From assembly GCA_964387745.1 (NCBI GenBank), contig CAYLXL010000031.1, forward strand, positions 1 through 25,602: DNA of 25,602 nt, read 5' to 3'. How positions within the stretch are numbered: the first letter of the stretch is position 1; every line of letters starts with the position of its first letter. Positions 6,791 to 15,283 of the stretch are shown piece after piece. The notes under the pieces are model-generated. The model was not told the origin of the DNA. It saw only the letters and a list, made by a program, of their open reading frames with translations, and made no database searches. This DNA is from JAGOUU01 sp964387745. Lineage in GTDB: Bacteria > Pseudomonadota > Gammaproteobacteria > JAGOUU01. The translations under genes were made by a program, and so were the position numbers.

Positions 6791-7969
6791 ATGTGGATTA
6801 AACGCCTAATAGAACAGTCAATTTTAGATAGCACTAATAGCCGCCCGGCAGTGCTCTTAACGGGCGCCCGTCAGACTGGCAAAAGCTCATTATTACAGAA
6901 GTTATTTAAAGATAGCCCCTATATATCGTTAGACCGATTTCTTATTGCTCAAGAGGCAGAAACGAACCCTGATATTTTTTTGAATAAATTTGATGCTGTG
7001 CCTCAAGTTGTATTAGATGAAGTTCAGTACGCTCCATCTTTATTTAGGGAGCTCAAAATTAGAATAGATAATAATCGCCAACAATATGGTAAATGGTTAC
7101 TCACGGGTAGCCAGAAATTTCAGTTAATGCAAAATGTTAGTGAAAGTTTGGCTGGAAGAATCAGAATACTTCATTTAGAGACCCTGAGTGCGCAAGAAAT
7201 TCGTCAGTCCAATTTGTTCTCCGCAGAGGAGCTAAAAAATTTTTTGGTAAAAGGCGGATATCCAGAATTATGGGAAAATAAAAAATTAAATTTTTCAGAT
7301 TTCTTTAGTGATTATGTTCAAACTTATTTAGAAAAAGATTTAAAACAAATAATCAATGTTAAGAATTTATTTGATTTTCAGAGATTTTTGATGATTTGCG
7401 CTTCTAGAGTGGGGCAGCTAATCAATTTTACTGATTTGAGTAAAGACCTGGGTATTAGTGTGGCGCTAGTTAAACAATGGTTACATGCACTAGAGATAGG
7501 AGGTATTATTTACTTATTACCGCCTTATTATAATAATTTTGGTAAAAGACTAATTAAAACACCAAAATTATATTTTGCTGATCATGGCTTAGTTAACTAT
7601 TTGTTAAATATTAAAACCATAGAAAATATAAACACTAGTTTATTTAAAGGTGCTCTTTGGGAGAATTTCGTATTTTGTGAACTTATTAAAACGATGTCTC
7701 TAACTCCCGGGCGAGAAATATTTTTTTATCGTGATCAGAACGGTGTGGAAATAGACTTCGTTGTAGAAAAAAATAGTAAGGTTATTCTTATCGAAGCAAA
7801 AGCACAAGAGTTGCCTGATTATAGTAAATTGAATTTTTCTAAAGTTGTACCATTGATGACTGATAAAAACATAGAATGTTTTTTGGCTTGTCTGACTAAT
7901 GAGCAGTCAGTAATTGCAGGTAAAGACTATAAAATTTTCAATCCACTATATTGCAAGCTTGAAATATAA
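6791..7969 (+). CDS. AAA-family ATPase with DUF4143 domain
   Basis: This 392-residue protein belongs to the widespread AAA_14/DUF4143 family, whose cellular role is not settled. Walker A is GARQTGKS at residues 25-32 and Walker B is VVLDEV near residue 75. LLTGSQKF carries a sensor-like segment. The C-terminal DUF4143 region includes FYRDQNGVEIDFVVE and ILIEAKA, which resemble the D...ExK spacing of PD-(D/E)XK nuclease folds. I took ATG 6791 rather than the TTG two codons earlier; neither has a clear ribosome-binding site. The gene overlaps the end of the convergent aminotransferase gene by 32 bp. It is preceded by a long perfect inverted repeat that may control it. Such genes are often mobile and variably distributed. 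Confidence 0.85.
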   Translation: MWIKRLIEQSILDSTNSRPAVLLTGARQTGKSSLLQKLFKDSPYISLDRFLIAQEAETNPDIFLNKFDAVPQVVLDEVQYAPSLFRELKIRIDNNRQQYGKWLLTGSQKFQLMQNVSESLAGRIRILHLETLSAQEIRQSNLFSAEELKNFLVKGGYPELWENKKLNFSDFFSDYVQTYLEKDLKQIINVKNLFDFQRFLMICASRVGQLINFTDLSKDLGISVALVKQWLHALEIGGIIYLLPPYYNNFGKRLIKTPKLYFADHGLVNYLLNIKTIENINTSLFKGALWENFVFCELIKTMSLTPGREIFFYRDQNGVEIDFVVEKNSKVILIEAKAQELPDYSKLNFSKVVPLMTDKNIECFLACLTNEQSVIAGKDYKIFNPLYCKLEI

Positions 7970-9269
7970 GAGCTTGTTTTAGAATACTTATTAGTAAGTC
8001 AATCTCTGATTTATTAATTACCAACGGTGGTGATAACGCTATAATATCTCCGGTATGTCGAACTAATAACCCATTATTAAAACAATTAGTAAAAATGTTA
8101 TAAGCATATAAAGTACTTAAATCTTGATGTGGTGGTTTAAATTCTATTGCACCTGCAAGTCCTATATTTCTGATGTCGATAACATTTGGTAAATCTTTTA
8201 AGCTATGTAATTGTTCCTGCCAGTAATTCTCTAGCTCAATAGCTTTGGTAAATAAATTTTCTTTTTGATATATATCTAAGCAAGCTAAAGCTGCAGCGCT
8301 TGCCACTGGGTGACCAGAGTAGGTATAGCCGTGGAATAATTCGATATATTTTTGATCGCCATGCATTAATTTATGATGAATGTAATTGGCAATCATTACT
8401 GCACCCATGGGTATCACGCCATTGGTTAAGCCTTTTGCCATGGTAATCATATCAGGTTGCACGTTCCATCGTTGCGCAGCAAATAGATTACCTACACGGC
8501 CGAAACCAGAGATTACTTCATCAAATATTAATAATATGCCGTGTTTTCTGGTGATTTCACGTAGTTTTTCTAAATAGCCAAGTGGCGGAATAATCACACC
8601 AGCAGAACCAGAAAAAGGTTCAACAATAACAGCAGCTATTTTATCTGCACCATGTTTTTGTACTAATATTTCTAGATATTCTAGTTTATCTAAACCAAAC
8701 TTTGGCATGCCTTTAGAAAAACTATTTTTTTCTATATCTAATAGATGGGGTAAGTGATCAACATTAGATAATAAAGGTAAAAATTGTTTTTTATTATTTT
8801 CTAAGCCGCCAACGGACATGCCGCCAAAGCCTACGCCATGGTAGCCTTTTTCTCGACCAATCAAAATAGTTCTTTGTGGTTCGCCGTTTGCTTTGTGATA
8901 AGCTAAAGCAATCTTCAGAGCAGTATCAACAGCTTCTGAACCGGAATTACAGAAAAAAACATTTTTTAAATGATTTGTCGCTGAAGAGGTATTAGATAGT
9001 TCAACAAGTTTATTGGCAAGTTTAAAAGCAGGTTCATTGCCAACTTGAAAAGCAGTGGCATAATCTAAATTAAGAATTTGTTTGTTTACAGCATCGGCAA
9101 TTTCTGGTCGTGCATGACCTAAATTACAGCACCATAATCCAGAGATGCCATCTAAAATTTTTTTACCATCAGATGATTGGTAATAAATCCCTTTTGCTGT
9201 AGTTAATGTTTTAGGGCTATGTTTAAATTGACGGTTAGCTGTAAACGGCATCCAGTAAGAATCAAACAT
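7938..9269 (-). CDS. Class III aminotransferase (beta-alanine/omega-amino acid:pyruvate type)
   Basis: This is a fold-type I PLP enzyme that moves an amino group from an omega-amino acid or amine to pyruvate or a related acceptor. The 443 residues carry the class III signature LLIFDEVISGFGRVG (about 245-259; Asp pairs with the PLP pyridine nitrogen) and MAKGLTNG (about 280) with the Schiff-base lysine. FFCNSGSEAVDTALK (about 105-119) holds the phosphate-binding Ser-Gly-Ser. The N-terminus MPFTANRQFKHSP resembles beta-alanine:pyruvate transaminases. Substrate is not determinable here. It is the last gene of a minus-strand operon, 3 bp after the aldo/keto reductase, and its 3' end overlaps the convergent ATPase gene. 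Confidence 0.9.
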   Translation of the reverse strand: MFDSYWMPFTANRQFKHSPKTLTTAKGIYYQSSDGKKILDGISGLWCCNLGHARPEIADAVNKQILNLDYATAFQVGNEPAFKLANKLVELSNTSSATNHLKNVFFCNSGSEAVDTALKIALAYHKANGEPQRTILIGREKGYHGVGFGGMSVGGLENNKKQFLPLLSNVDHLPHLLDIEKNSFSKGMPKFGLDKLEYLEILVQKHGADKIAAVIVEPFSGSAGVIIPPLGYLEKLREITRKHGILLIFDEVISGFGRVGNLFAAQRWNVQPDMITMAKGLTNGVIPMGAVMIANYIHHKLMHGDQKYIELFHGYTYSGHPVASAAALACLDIYQKENLFTKAIELENYWQEQLHSLKDLPNVIDIRNIGLAGAIEFKPPHQDLSTLYAYNIFTNCFNNGLLVRHTGDIIALSPPLVINKSEIDLLISILKQALIFQACNIVD

Positions 9270-9272
9270 TTG

Positions 9273-10052
9273 TTATATCTCTAAAGATTTAACATTCTGT
9301 CTTAGATGATCTGGATTTATTGTGCCAATAATCATGCTAGTTACAGCAGGATGGCTTGAACTAAATTGTAAATGTTGTGCCGCCGTTAAATTTTGGTTTA
9401 CACCATGCCCACTATTGAGCACTTTTTTTAAAATAATACCTTTATTATTATTAAGAGCGTAATCTAATAGTGAGATCTCGTCTTGATAGTCTTCTCTATA
9501 TGTAATCATTGCAAGATCAGATCGTTCTAAACATTTTAGTCCACCATGGACAGTTTTGCTCGATACGCCAAAAGCTTTGATATCGCCCATGTTTTTACGT
9601 TGTTCTAAAATGGCCCATAACTTATCATCATTAGCTATTTTCTCATCGGAGCCATCAGAGTGAATTAACAGGATATCAATATAATTACTCCGTAAATTTT
9701 TGAGGCTAGTATTGATGCTATTATTAATATAATTAGCATCAAAATTATAAAACGATTGATTATTATTAAATTCTTCACCAGCTTTAGTGATCAGCACCCA
9801 GTCTTCACGCTTTAAATGATTTTTAAAGATTTCACCTAGTTTTTGCTCAGAATCTCCATAGGCAGGAGCAGTATCAAGAGTGTTTATGCCCAATGATTGA
9901 GCAAGGTTAAGTAAATTAATAATCTGATCAATAGAAGGGATTTCAAAGTTTTCTGGGTATTTGACCTCAGTGTTACGGCCAAATTTAACGGTACCAAGAC
10001 CTAATAAAGATAATTTAAGATCAGTACTGCCGAGATTGTTTAATTTTAACAT
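9273..10052 (-). CDS. Aldo/keto reductase
   Basis: This NAD(P)H-dependent carbonyl reductase of the AKR superfamily has 259 residues, a little short for a TIM-barrel AKR (about 270-330), with a trimmed C-terminal cofactor region. The catalytic tetrad is complete: D60 and Y65 in LDTAPAYG, K90 in LITKAG, and H131 in LLIHSDG. The C-terminal MIIGTINPDHLRQNV matches the usual IiGxxxxeql segment that binds the cofactor phosphate. It lies between the FAD oxidoreductase (18 bp upstream) and the aminotransferase (3 bp downstream), so the three are one operon. The substrate is unknown; a carbonyl made or consumed by its operon partners is an inference. Confidence 0.87.
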   Translation of the reverse strand: MLKLNNLGSTDLKLSLLGLGTVKFGRNTEVKYPENFEIPSIDQIINLLNLAQSLGINTLDTAPAYGDSEQKLGEIFKNHLKREDWVLITKAGEEFNNNQSFYNFDANYINNSINTSLKNLRSNYIDILLIHSDGSDEKIANDDKLWAILEQRKNMGDIKAFGVSSKTVHGGLKCLERSDLAMITYREDYQDEISLLDYALNNNKGIILKKVLNSGHGVNQNLTAAQHLQFSSSHPAVTSMIIGTINPDHLRQNVKSLEI

Positions 10053-10070
10053 ATATAAACTCTTGAGTAA

Positions 10071-11345
10071 TTATTTCGAAAATAATAAATCCCATATCGG
10101 CTGCGCAATACTAGGTTTAGTCAAATTTAGCTCGCCAGTATTAAGTTGTTTATATTTACTTGTGAATTTAATTTCTTTCAAGTACTCAGAAATTTTATCA
10201 CATAACATAGGTGCAAGCGCCATTTTAACTGGCCAGCCAATTATTATGTTATTTATACTAGCATAGTAAGAATGCTCAGGGCGAGAGTTTTTTGCTTGCA
10301 AAGGCTCTGCACGATTAACCATAAAACTTTGCCATTGCCAATGATTGGTATTAAGCCAAGGGAAGACTTTATTGATAAGCTTTTTAGCCTTAGTTATTTG
10401 TTGCTGTTGATCTAAATTAATTCCAGATTCAGCGACCGATCCACCTAGATACCAGACATAATTATTGTCTTTTGTATGATGTGTCGTAATAGTTAATTCA
10501 GGTAAGATGCCAGAACCAGTGTAATGGCCAAATAATTTATTGGGATCAGAAAATTTTGCTAAGACCATATGTAATGGGCGCAGTTGCATGCTGGGTAAAT
10601 CAATCTGGTCTTTTAGCTTATCTAGAACAAGCTGATTATTACTGCCAGCAGTAAAAATATACTGTTGAGCTTTGATCGTGTGTTTATTGTTGTTTTGTGA
10701 AAAACCTAAACTAGCTATATGATTATTGTTATTAATAGTATTAGTATCAGTAGTTTCTAAATTAATTTGTAAACTATCTTGGTCTATTTTAATGATTTTA
10801 TTGTCATTGAGCTCGCTTAAGTTTTGCAATAAAGAAAATACATCAATAACAGTTTCATTAATTTTATAAACGCTGCCTTTAAAATGACCTGCTTCATAAG
10901 CTATTTTAAATATTTCTGGGTAATCTTGATCGTGTGGATCTAATCCTGTTCCATGGCTGCTAAAAGCTTTACTCATAATTATTTGCTTAAGCTTATTTTT
11001 CAAATCACCGTTATTCCATAAGTCATGGTGAGTGGCCAAAATTTTAGTTTTGGAAAGATTAAGGTGATCATGAAGTTGGTTAATTGGTTTATTAGTCAAG
11101 TAGCTTGTCCAGGTTTTAGGTTGTTCGGCTATAGCCCTAGCTGACTTTGTTATTTGACCTAATAAAGCATATTTTATGCCACCATGGATAATGCCTTGGG
11201 CTTTGGAAGTTTGGTCGAATCCAAGCGCTTGTTGTTCTAATAATAGTGTACTGTAGCCTAAATTAGATAATCTAGCTTGCAACATTAGACCGGCGATGCC
11301 ACCGCCGATGATGGCTATATCTGTATGTATCTGATTATTAGTCAT
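10071..11345 (-). CDS. FAD-dependent oxidoreductase (DAO superfamily)
   Basis: The 424-residue product has an N-terminal Rossmann FAD-binding motif, IAIIGGGIAGLMLQ with G14-x-G16-x-x-G19, and an acidic residue ending the second strand (LLLEQQ). QGIIHGGIKY at about residue 50 resembles the glycine/histidine segment after the dinucleotide fold in DAO-type enzymes (glycerol-3-phosphate or 2-hydroxyglutarate oxidising relatives). Later conserved-looking stretches are FTAGSNNQ and RAEPLQAKNSRPEHS. I cannot assign a substrate. It is the first gene of the operon with the aldo/keto reductase and aminotransferase, and it is divergent from hldE across a 143-bp AT-rich promoter region. Confidence 0.8.
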   Translation of the reverse strand: MTNNQIHTDIAIIGGGIAGLMLQARLSNLGYSTLLLEQQALGFDQTSKAQGIIHGGIKYALLGQITKSARAIAEQPKTWTSYLTNKPINQLHDHLNLSKTKILATHHDLWNNGDLKNKLKQIIMSKAFSSHGTGLDPHDQDYPEIFKIAYEAGHFKGSVYKINETVIDVFSLLQNLSELNDNKIIKIDQDSLQINLETTDTNTINNNNHIASLGFSQNNNKHTIKAQQYIFTAGSNNQLVLDKLKDQIDLPSMQLRPLHMVLAKFSDPNKLFGHYTGSGILPELTITTHHTKDNNYVWYLGGSVAESGINLDQQQQITKAKKLINKVFPWLNTNHWQWQSFMVNRAEPLQAKNSRPEHSYYASINNIIIGWPVKMALAPMLCDKISEYLKEIKFTSKYKQLNTGELNLTKPSIAQPIWDLLFSK

Positions 11346-11421
11346 AGGTGATTTAGTCTTCTATTATATATATAGTTATATACATCATGTGTATAGATTA
11401 TGCTGATTATATAGTTTAAAA

Positions 11422-11463
11422 TTTACTATTTAAAGTTAACTATTTAAAATTAACTATTTAAAG
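11422..11463. promoter_or_regulatory. Three 14-bp tandem repeats upstream of hldE
   Basis: TTTACTATTTAAAG, TTAACTATTTAAAA and TTAACTATTTAAAG follow one another exactly (11422-11435, 11436-11449, 11450-11463), ending 25 bp before the hldE ATG. They lie in the divergent region between hldE and the FAD oxidoreductase gene. They could be repeated -10-like or regulator sites, or a replication-slippage product; the sequence alone does not decide. Confidence 0.4.
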
Positions 11464-11488
11464 TTTAAGCTCTGTAGAACAAATAATA

Positions 11489-12961
11489 ATGTCTGAACAA
11501 TTGTTAGATCTTTTTAATTTTAGTAAAGCTAAAATATTAGTAGTAGGTAGGCTTATGCTGGATACCTACTGGTTTGGCACTACCAATCGTACCTCACCTG
11601 AGGCTCCTGTGGCCATAGCACATTATACACATGCTGATAATCGCCTTGCAGGCAGTGGTCTTATTGCTGCTATTATAAAAAAATTAGGGGCTAGTGTAGA
11701 TTTAATTAGTTCTTTGGGGCTAGATAATGATGGTGTTTCTTCCTGGTCTGGTCCTGAGCTCAATATGAGTAATACAGAGATCAACAATACAATAAAAGAA
11801 TTATTAGCAAGTCATCAGATTTCAAAAGATAACTTGGTCACGCATTCTCAGAGAACACCACAACGAATAAGAGTTGTAAGTCAAGCGCAGCAATTATTAC
11901 GGATCGATAATGTTAAGCCATCAGAAAGCACAGTCGATAGCAGCGAAGCGGTAAATCAAAAATTTTTAGAATTGTACAAGAATTATAATATCATTATTTT
12001 TTATGATAACTTGATACATGATTATCAAACTTGCTATCAATTAGCAAAGAAAAATCATAGTAAAATTATTTATATTCCAAGTTCTACAGAGTGCTTAAAT
12101 AATTTTATCGATAATAATCATCGTGCCGATTATATTATTACTGAACAAAATATACAAAATATAATAGATGCAAGAGATGCTTTAGCTGCATGTGATGTTG
12201 CTTTGTTAAACAGTCATGAAGAGGGTATAACGCTTTATAATAAGCCTAATCAAGAAATTACTAAGATTAAAGCAATAGATTGTTCAGTTATTAATACAAT
12301 CGGTAACCTTGAAATGCTGAGTGCTGTGTTTGCACTAGGCTTATCGACTTTGGGTGAAATACATGATGGTTTCGTAAATGCTGCGCAAATTGCCAATGCT
12401 GCTATGGGATTTGCAGTGCGTCAATTTGGCCAATGTACTATTGATATTGTGGAACTACAATTAGCTTATGCTGACTATATTTTGAATAGTAAATATAATT
12501 ATATAAATCTTAAACAAGAAATTACGGCCGCTCGTGAAAAAAAACAAAAAATAGTTTTTGCTAATGGTTGTTTTGATGTTCTTCATATGGGTCATGTTGC
12601 TTATCTAGAAGAAGCTAAAGCCCGCGGTGATAAATTATTTATTGCAATTAATAGTGATTGTTCAATTAAACGCCTAAAAGGCGATAGTCGCCCGATTAAT
12701 AAGCTTGAAGATAGGTTGTTGGTATTAAAAAGTCTAGATTTGCAAGATTGGGTAGTGCCCTTTTATACGGATACCCCAGAAGATTTTTTGAGATGGTTAA
12801 AGCCTGATCTTTTAGTCAAAGGAGGTGATTACACTCCTGATCAGATAGTGGGGCATGAGATTGTCCATAGTTATGGCGGCAATACAGAGATAATCAAACA
12901 TAATTATAATAATATTTCTTCTAGTAAAATATTAGCAGATACGACACAAGAGCATGTATAA
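11489..12961 (+). CDS. hldE: HldE-type protein: degenerate heptokinase domain plus intact ADP-heptose nucleotidyltransferase domain
   Basis: HldE normally phosphorylates heptose-7-phosphate at C1 (N-terminal PfkB kinase) and then adenylylates it to ADP-heptose (C-terminal domain). The 490 residues keep this layout. The C-terminal domain is well conserved: FANGCFDVLHMGHVAYL with H366xGH369, IAINSD, RLKGDSRPIN and LLVKGGDY. The N-terminal half keeps the framework (ILVVGRLMLDTYWFG, SPEAPVA) but loses kinase signatures. The sugar-binding RPGGAANVA becomes RLAGSGLIA (52-60), and DVTGAGD becomes DCSVINT (264-270), so the catalytic base aspartate is Thr270. The kinase is therefore probably inactive and the transferase probably active. 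It overlaps waaF by 8 bp in the core-heptose operon. Confidence 0.9.
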   Translation: MSEQLLDLFNFSKAKILVVGRLMLDTYWFGTTNRTSPEAPVAIAHYTHADNRLAGSGLIAAIIKKLGASVDLISSLGLDNDGVSSWSGPELNMSNTEINNTIKELLASHQISKDNLVTHSQRTPQRIRVVSQAQQLLRIDNVKPSESTVDSSEAVNQKFLELYKNYNIIIFYDNLIHDYQTCYQLAKKNHSKIIYIPSSTECLNNFIDNNHRADYIITEQNIQNIIDARDALAACDVALLNSHEEGITLYNKPNQEITKIKAIDCSVINTIGNLEMLSAVFALGLSTLGEIHDGFVNAAQIANAAMGFAVRQFGQCTIDIVELQLAYADYILNSKYNYINLKQEITAAREKKQKIVFANGCFDVLHMGHVAYLEEAKARGDKLFIAINSDCSIKRLKGDSRPINKLEDRLLVLKSLDLQDWVVPFYTDTPEDFLRWLKPDLLVKGGDYTPDQIVGHEIVHSYGGNTEIIKHNYNNISSSKILADTTQEHV

Positions 12962-14034
12962 AGTACTAGTAATCGGAGCCGCATGGCTTGGTGATATGGT
13001 AATGTCACAGCCTTTATTCAAGGTGTTACATAAACAAGGTAAAATTGTTGATGTTCTTGCGCCTAAATGGAACCATGGTATTTTAAAAGCCATGCCAGAA
13101 GTTAATCAAGCATTAGAGTTACCTTTCGAACATGGTGAACTTAATCTAAAGGGGCGCTATATATTTGCGCAAAATTTAAAAAGCTATAGATATGACGAAT
13201 GTATTGTTATACCTANNNNNNNNNNCTTTCAAATCAGCATTGATACCATTTTTTGCTGGAATTCCGAAACGAACAGGGTGGTTGGGTGAGCTACGTTACG
13301 GGGTTTTAAATAATTATCTAAAATTAAATAAAACTGCTTTGCCATTAATGGTACAGCGAATAGCTGCCTTGGCTTACTTGGATAAGAACGAAAATCTTGA
13401 TCAGCAAGATTTTGTTAAGATTAATCTCGAAGAATATTATCCGCAGTTACAGTTAGATCCAAGTATTAAACAATCATGTTTAGTAAAATATGGTTTAAAA
13501 GACGATGATAAAGAAAAGTATTTGGTTTTCGCTCCAGGGGCGGCTTATGGTGATACCAAGAAATGGCCAGAAGAATATTTTGCCAGTGTTGCTGTAAATA
13601 AGATACAACAGGGCTTCAAAATTGTATTGCTAGGATCAGAAAAAGATAGAGTAACTTCGGATAACATTGCCTATTTGATCCATTCACAATTACATGGGCG
13701 AAGCTCCAATGAATGTTTAAATTTAGCCGGAATGTTGGAGTTGGTTGAAACTGTCGCTATTATTGCAGAAGCTGATGCAATTGTAAGTAATGATTCTGGT
13801 CTATTACATGTTGCTGCAAGTGTGAATACGCCATTGATAGGAATTTATGGTTCTACCAGCCCAGATTTCACGCCGCCTTTAATCAAAGATTCTAAAAAAG
13901 TAATACTAACCGTAGAAAATTTAAACTGTCGGCCTTGTTTTCAAAAGACTTGTCGTTATAGACATCTTAAATGTTTAAGAGATCTACATCCACCATTAGT
14001 TAACCATGCTATAGATAATATATGCGCATCTTAA
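12954..14034 (+). CDS. waaF: ADP-heptose:LPS heptosyltransferase II, interrupted by an assembly gap
   Basis: WaaF (GT9 family) adds the second L-glycero-D-manno-heptose to the LPS inner core at the cytoplasmic face. The N-terminal VLVIGAAWLGDMVMSQPL and MPEVNQALELPFEHGEL, and the later FKSALIPFFAGIPKRTGW, FAPGAAYGDTKKWPEEYF and SNDSGLLHVAASVNTPLIGIYG, are all WaaF-like. Ten Ns at 13216-13225 split the gene: the parts before and after are open in different frames. In WaaF the segment reads PNSFKSAL; here CCT-A is followed by CT-TTC-AAA, so three missing bases would restore P-N-S-F-K. The frame change is therefore an artefact of padded gap length, not a mutation. It overlaps hldE by 8 bp and waaC by 13 bp. 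Confidence 0.92.
13216..13225. other. Assembly gap (10 Ns) inside waaF
   Basis: Ten undetermined bases. The reading frame on either side differs by the remainder expected if the true gap is a multiple of three rather than ten. Comparison with the conserved PNSFKS segment of heptosyltransferase II suggests three real bases. Confidence 0.97.
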
Positions 14035-15074
14035 TCATAAAAACATCATCGATGGGTGATGTTATTCATACTCTACCAGCAGTGACTGATTTGGCTCAAG
14101 CATATCCTAATGCAAAAATAGACTGGGTAATAGAAGAAAGCTTTATTGAACTTGCTCAGATACACCCCGCAATAAATAAAGTTATACCAGTTGCTCTGAG
14201 AAGATGGCGGCGCAATTTAAGTTTAAAAATATTACAAGAGATTAAAGCTTTCATATCTAATTTACGTGAATATAAATATGATTATGTAGTAGATGCTCAA
14301 GGCTTGTTAAAAAGTTCAATATTGACTCTATTGGTAAAATATAATAAAACAGCTTGCGCAAAAAGTCATGGTTATGATAAGTATTCAGTCAGAGGAAAAT
14401 ATATCTCTTGGCTCTATGGTAAACAGTATAAAATAGTTAAACATCAACATGCAGTATATAGATTGAAACAGCTTTTTTCAGCTGTATTTAATTATAACTA
14501 TTTTGAACAAATAGATTATGGCATTAATCTTGATAAATATAAATCGAATCAGCTATTTAAACCGTACTTGGTTTTTTTACATTGCACGACCTGGGATAGT
14601 AAAAAATGGCCTGTTGAATATTGGCAAGAATTAATTAGCATAGCCAAGAGTAAAGGTTATGATGTGCGGTTAAATTCAGGAAGTCAGAATGAGTTTATGC
14701 AAGCACGTGAAATAGCAAGTGATAGCCTTGATGGTGTGACAGTGATGGAACCACAAAGTATCAGTGATCTAATACAAGTGATTGTTAATAGCTCAGGAGT
14801 GGTTTGTGTTGATACAGGGTTAGGCCATTTAGCAGCAGCATTAAATAAACCCGGTGTTACATTATTTGGCTCTACTGATGCTAAGCTTACTGGGATGTTA
14901 GCGAATAATTTTAGCAATTTGCAAGCGCAATATGAATGTTCACCGTGTTTATTGAGAGAATGCAAATTTACTAAGCAAGAATTGCAGTTAGCGCCATTTG
15001 CAATATTTCCCCCTTGTTATAATGAACTCAAACCAGATATGGTCTGGAGTCATTTAGAACAATATCTTTTCTAA
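14022..15074 (+). CDS. waaC: ADP-heptose:LPS heptosyltransferase I
   Basis: WaaC (GT9 family) transfers the first heptose from ADP-heptose to Kdo2-lipid A. The 350-residue product opens with RILIIKTSSMGDVIHTLPAVTD, which contains the catalytic aspartate in SSMGDVIH. It then has DWVIEESF, VIPVALRRWRRN, DYVVDAQGLLKSS and KHQHAVYR, all close to enterobacterial WaaC. The C-terminal donor site includes CVDTGLGHLAAALNKPGVTLFGSTD. It starts inside the last codons of waaF, so translation is likely coupled. It ends the core-heptose operon; no clear hairpin terminator is seen in the 209 bp that follow. Confidence 0.95.
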   Translation: MRILIIKTSSMGDVIHTLPAVTDLAQAYPNAKIDWVIEESFIELAQIHPAINKVIPVALRRWRRNLSLKILQEIKAFISNLREYKYDYVVDAQGLLKSSILTLLVKYNKTACAKSHGYDKYSVRGKYISWLYGKQYKIVKHQHAVYRLKQLFSAVFNYNYFEQIDYGINLDKYKSNQLFKPYLVFLHCTTWDSKKWPVEYWQELISIAKSKGYDVRLNSGSQNEFMQAREIASDSLDGVTVMEPQSISDLIQVIVNSSGVVCVDTGLGHLAAALNKPGVTLFGSTDAKLTGMLANNFSNLQAQYECSPCLLRECKFTKQELQLAPFAIFPPCYNELKPDMVWSHLEQYLF

Positions 15075-15283
15075 CGTTATACCTATTCTTTATTTCGAGT
15101 AATCTACATAATAAGCGTTATTTATTAGCCTGATTAATGGATTAAATTTATTAATAGCTAAAAATAAATGTTGAGTGTTTTCTAGTATTATAAGAAATCT
15201 TCTTCTATAGTTTTAGTTGATAGAGTAAATATTCTCAGGTCATATCGGAAGGTCCTCAATATATTTCCAGGAGGCATATTGTT

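Noticed and set aside
11422..11463. Possible CRISPR-like or iteron array
   Set aside because: There are only three contiguous 14-bp units with no spacers, no cas genes and no replication gene nearby.
12954..13289. Truncated waaF pseudogene ending soon after the gap
   Set aside because: The apparent early stop appears only because ten Ns were placed; both halves are well conserved and join in frame with three bases.
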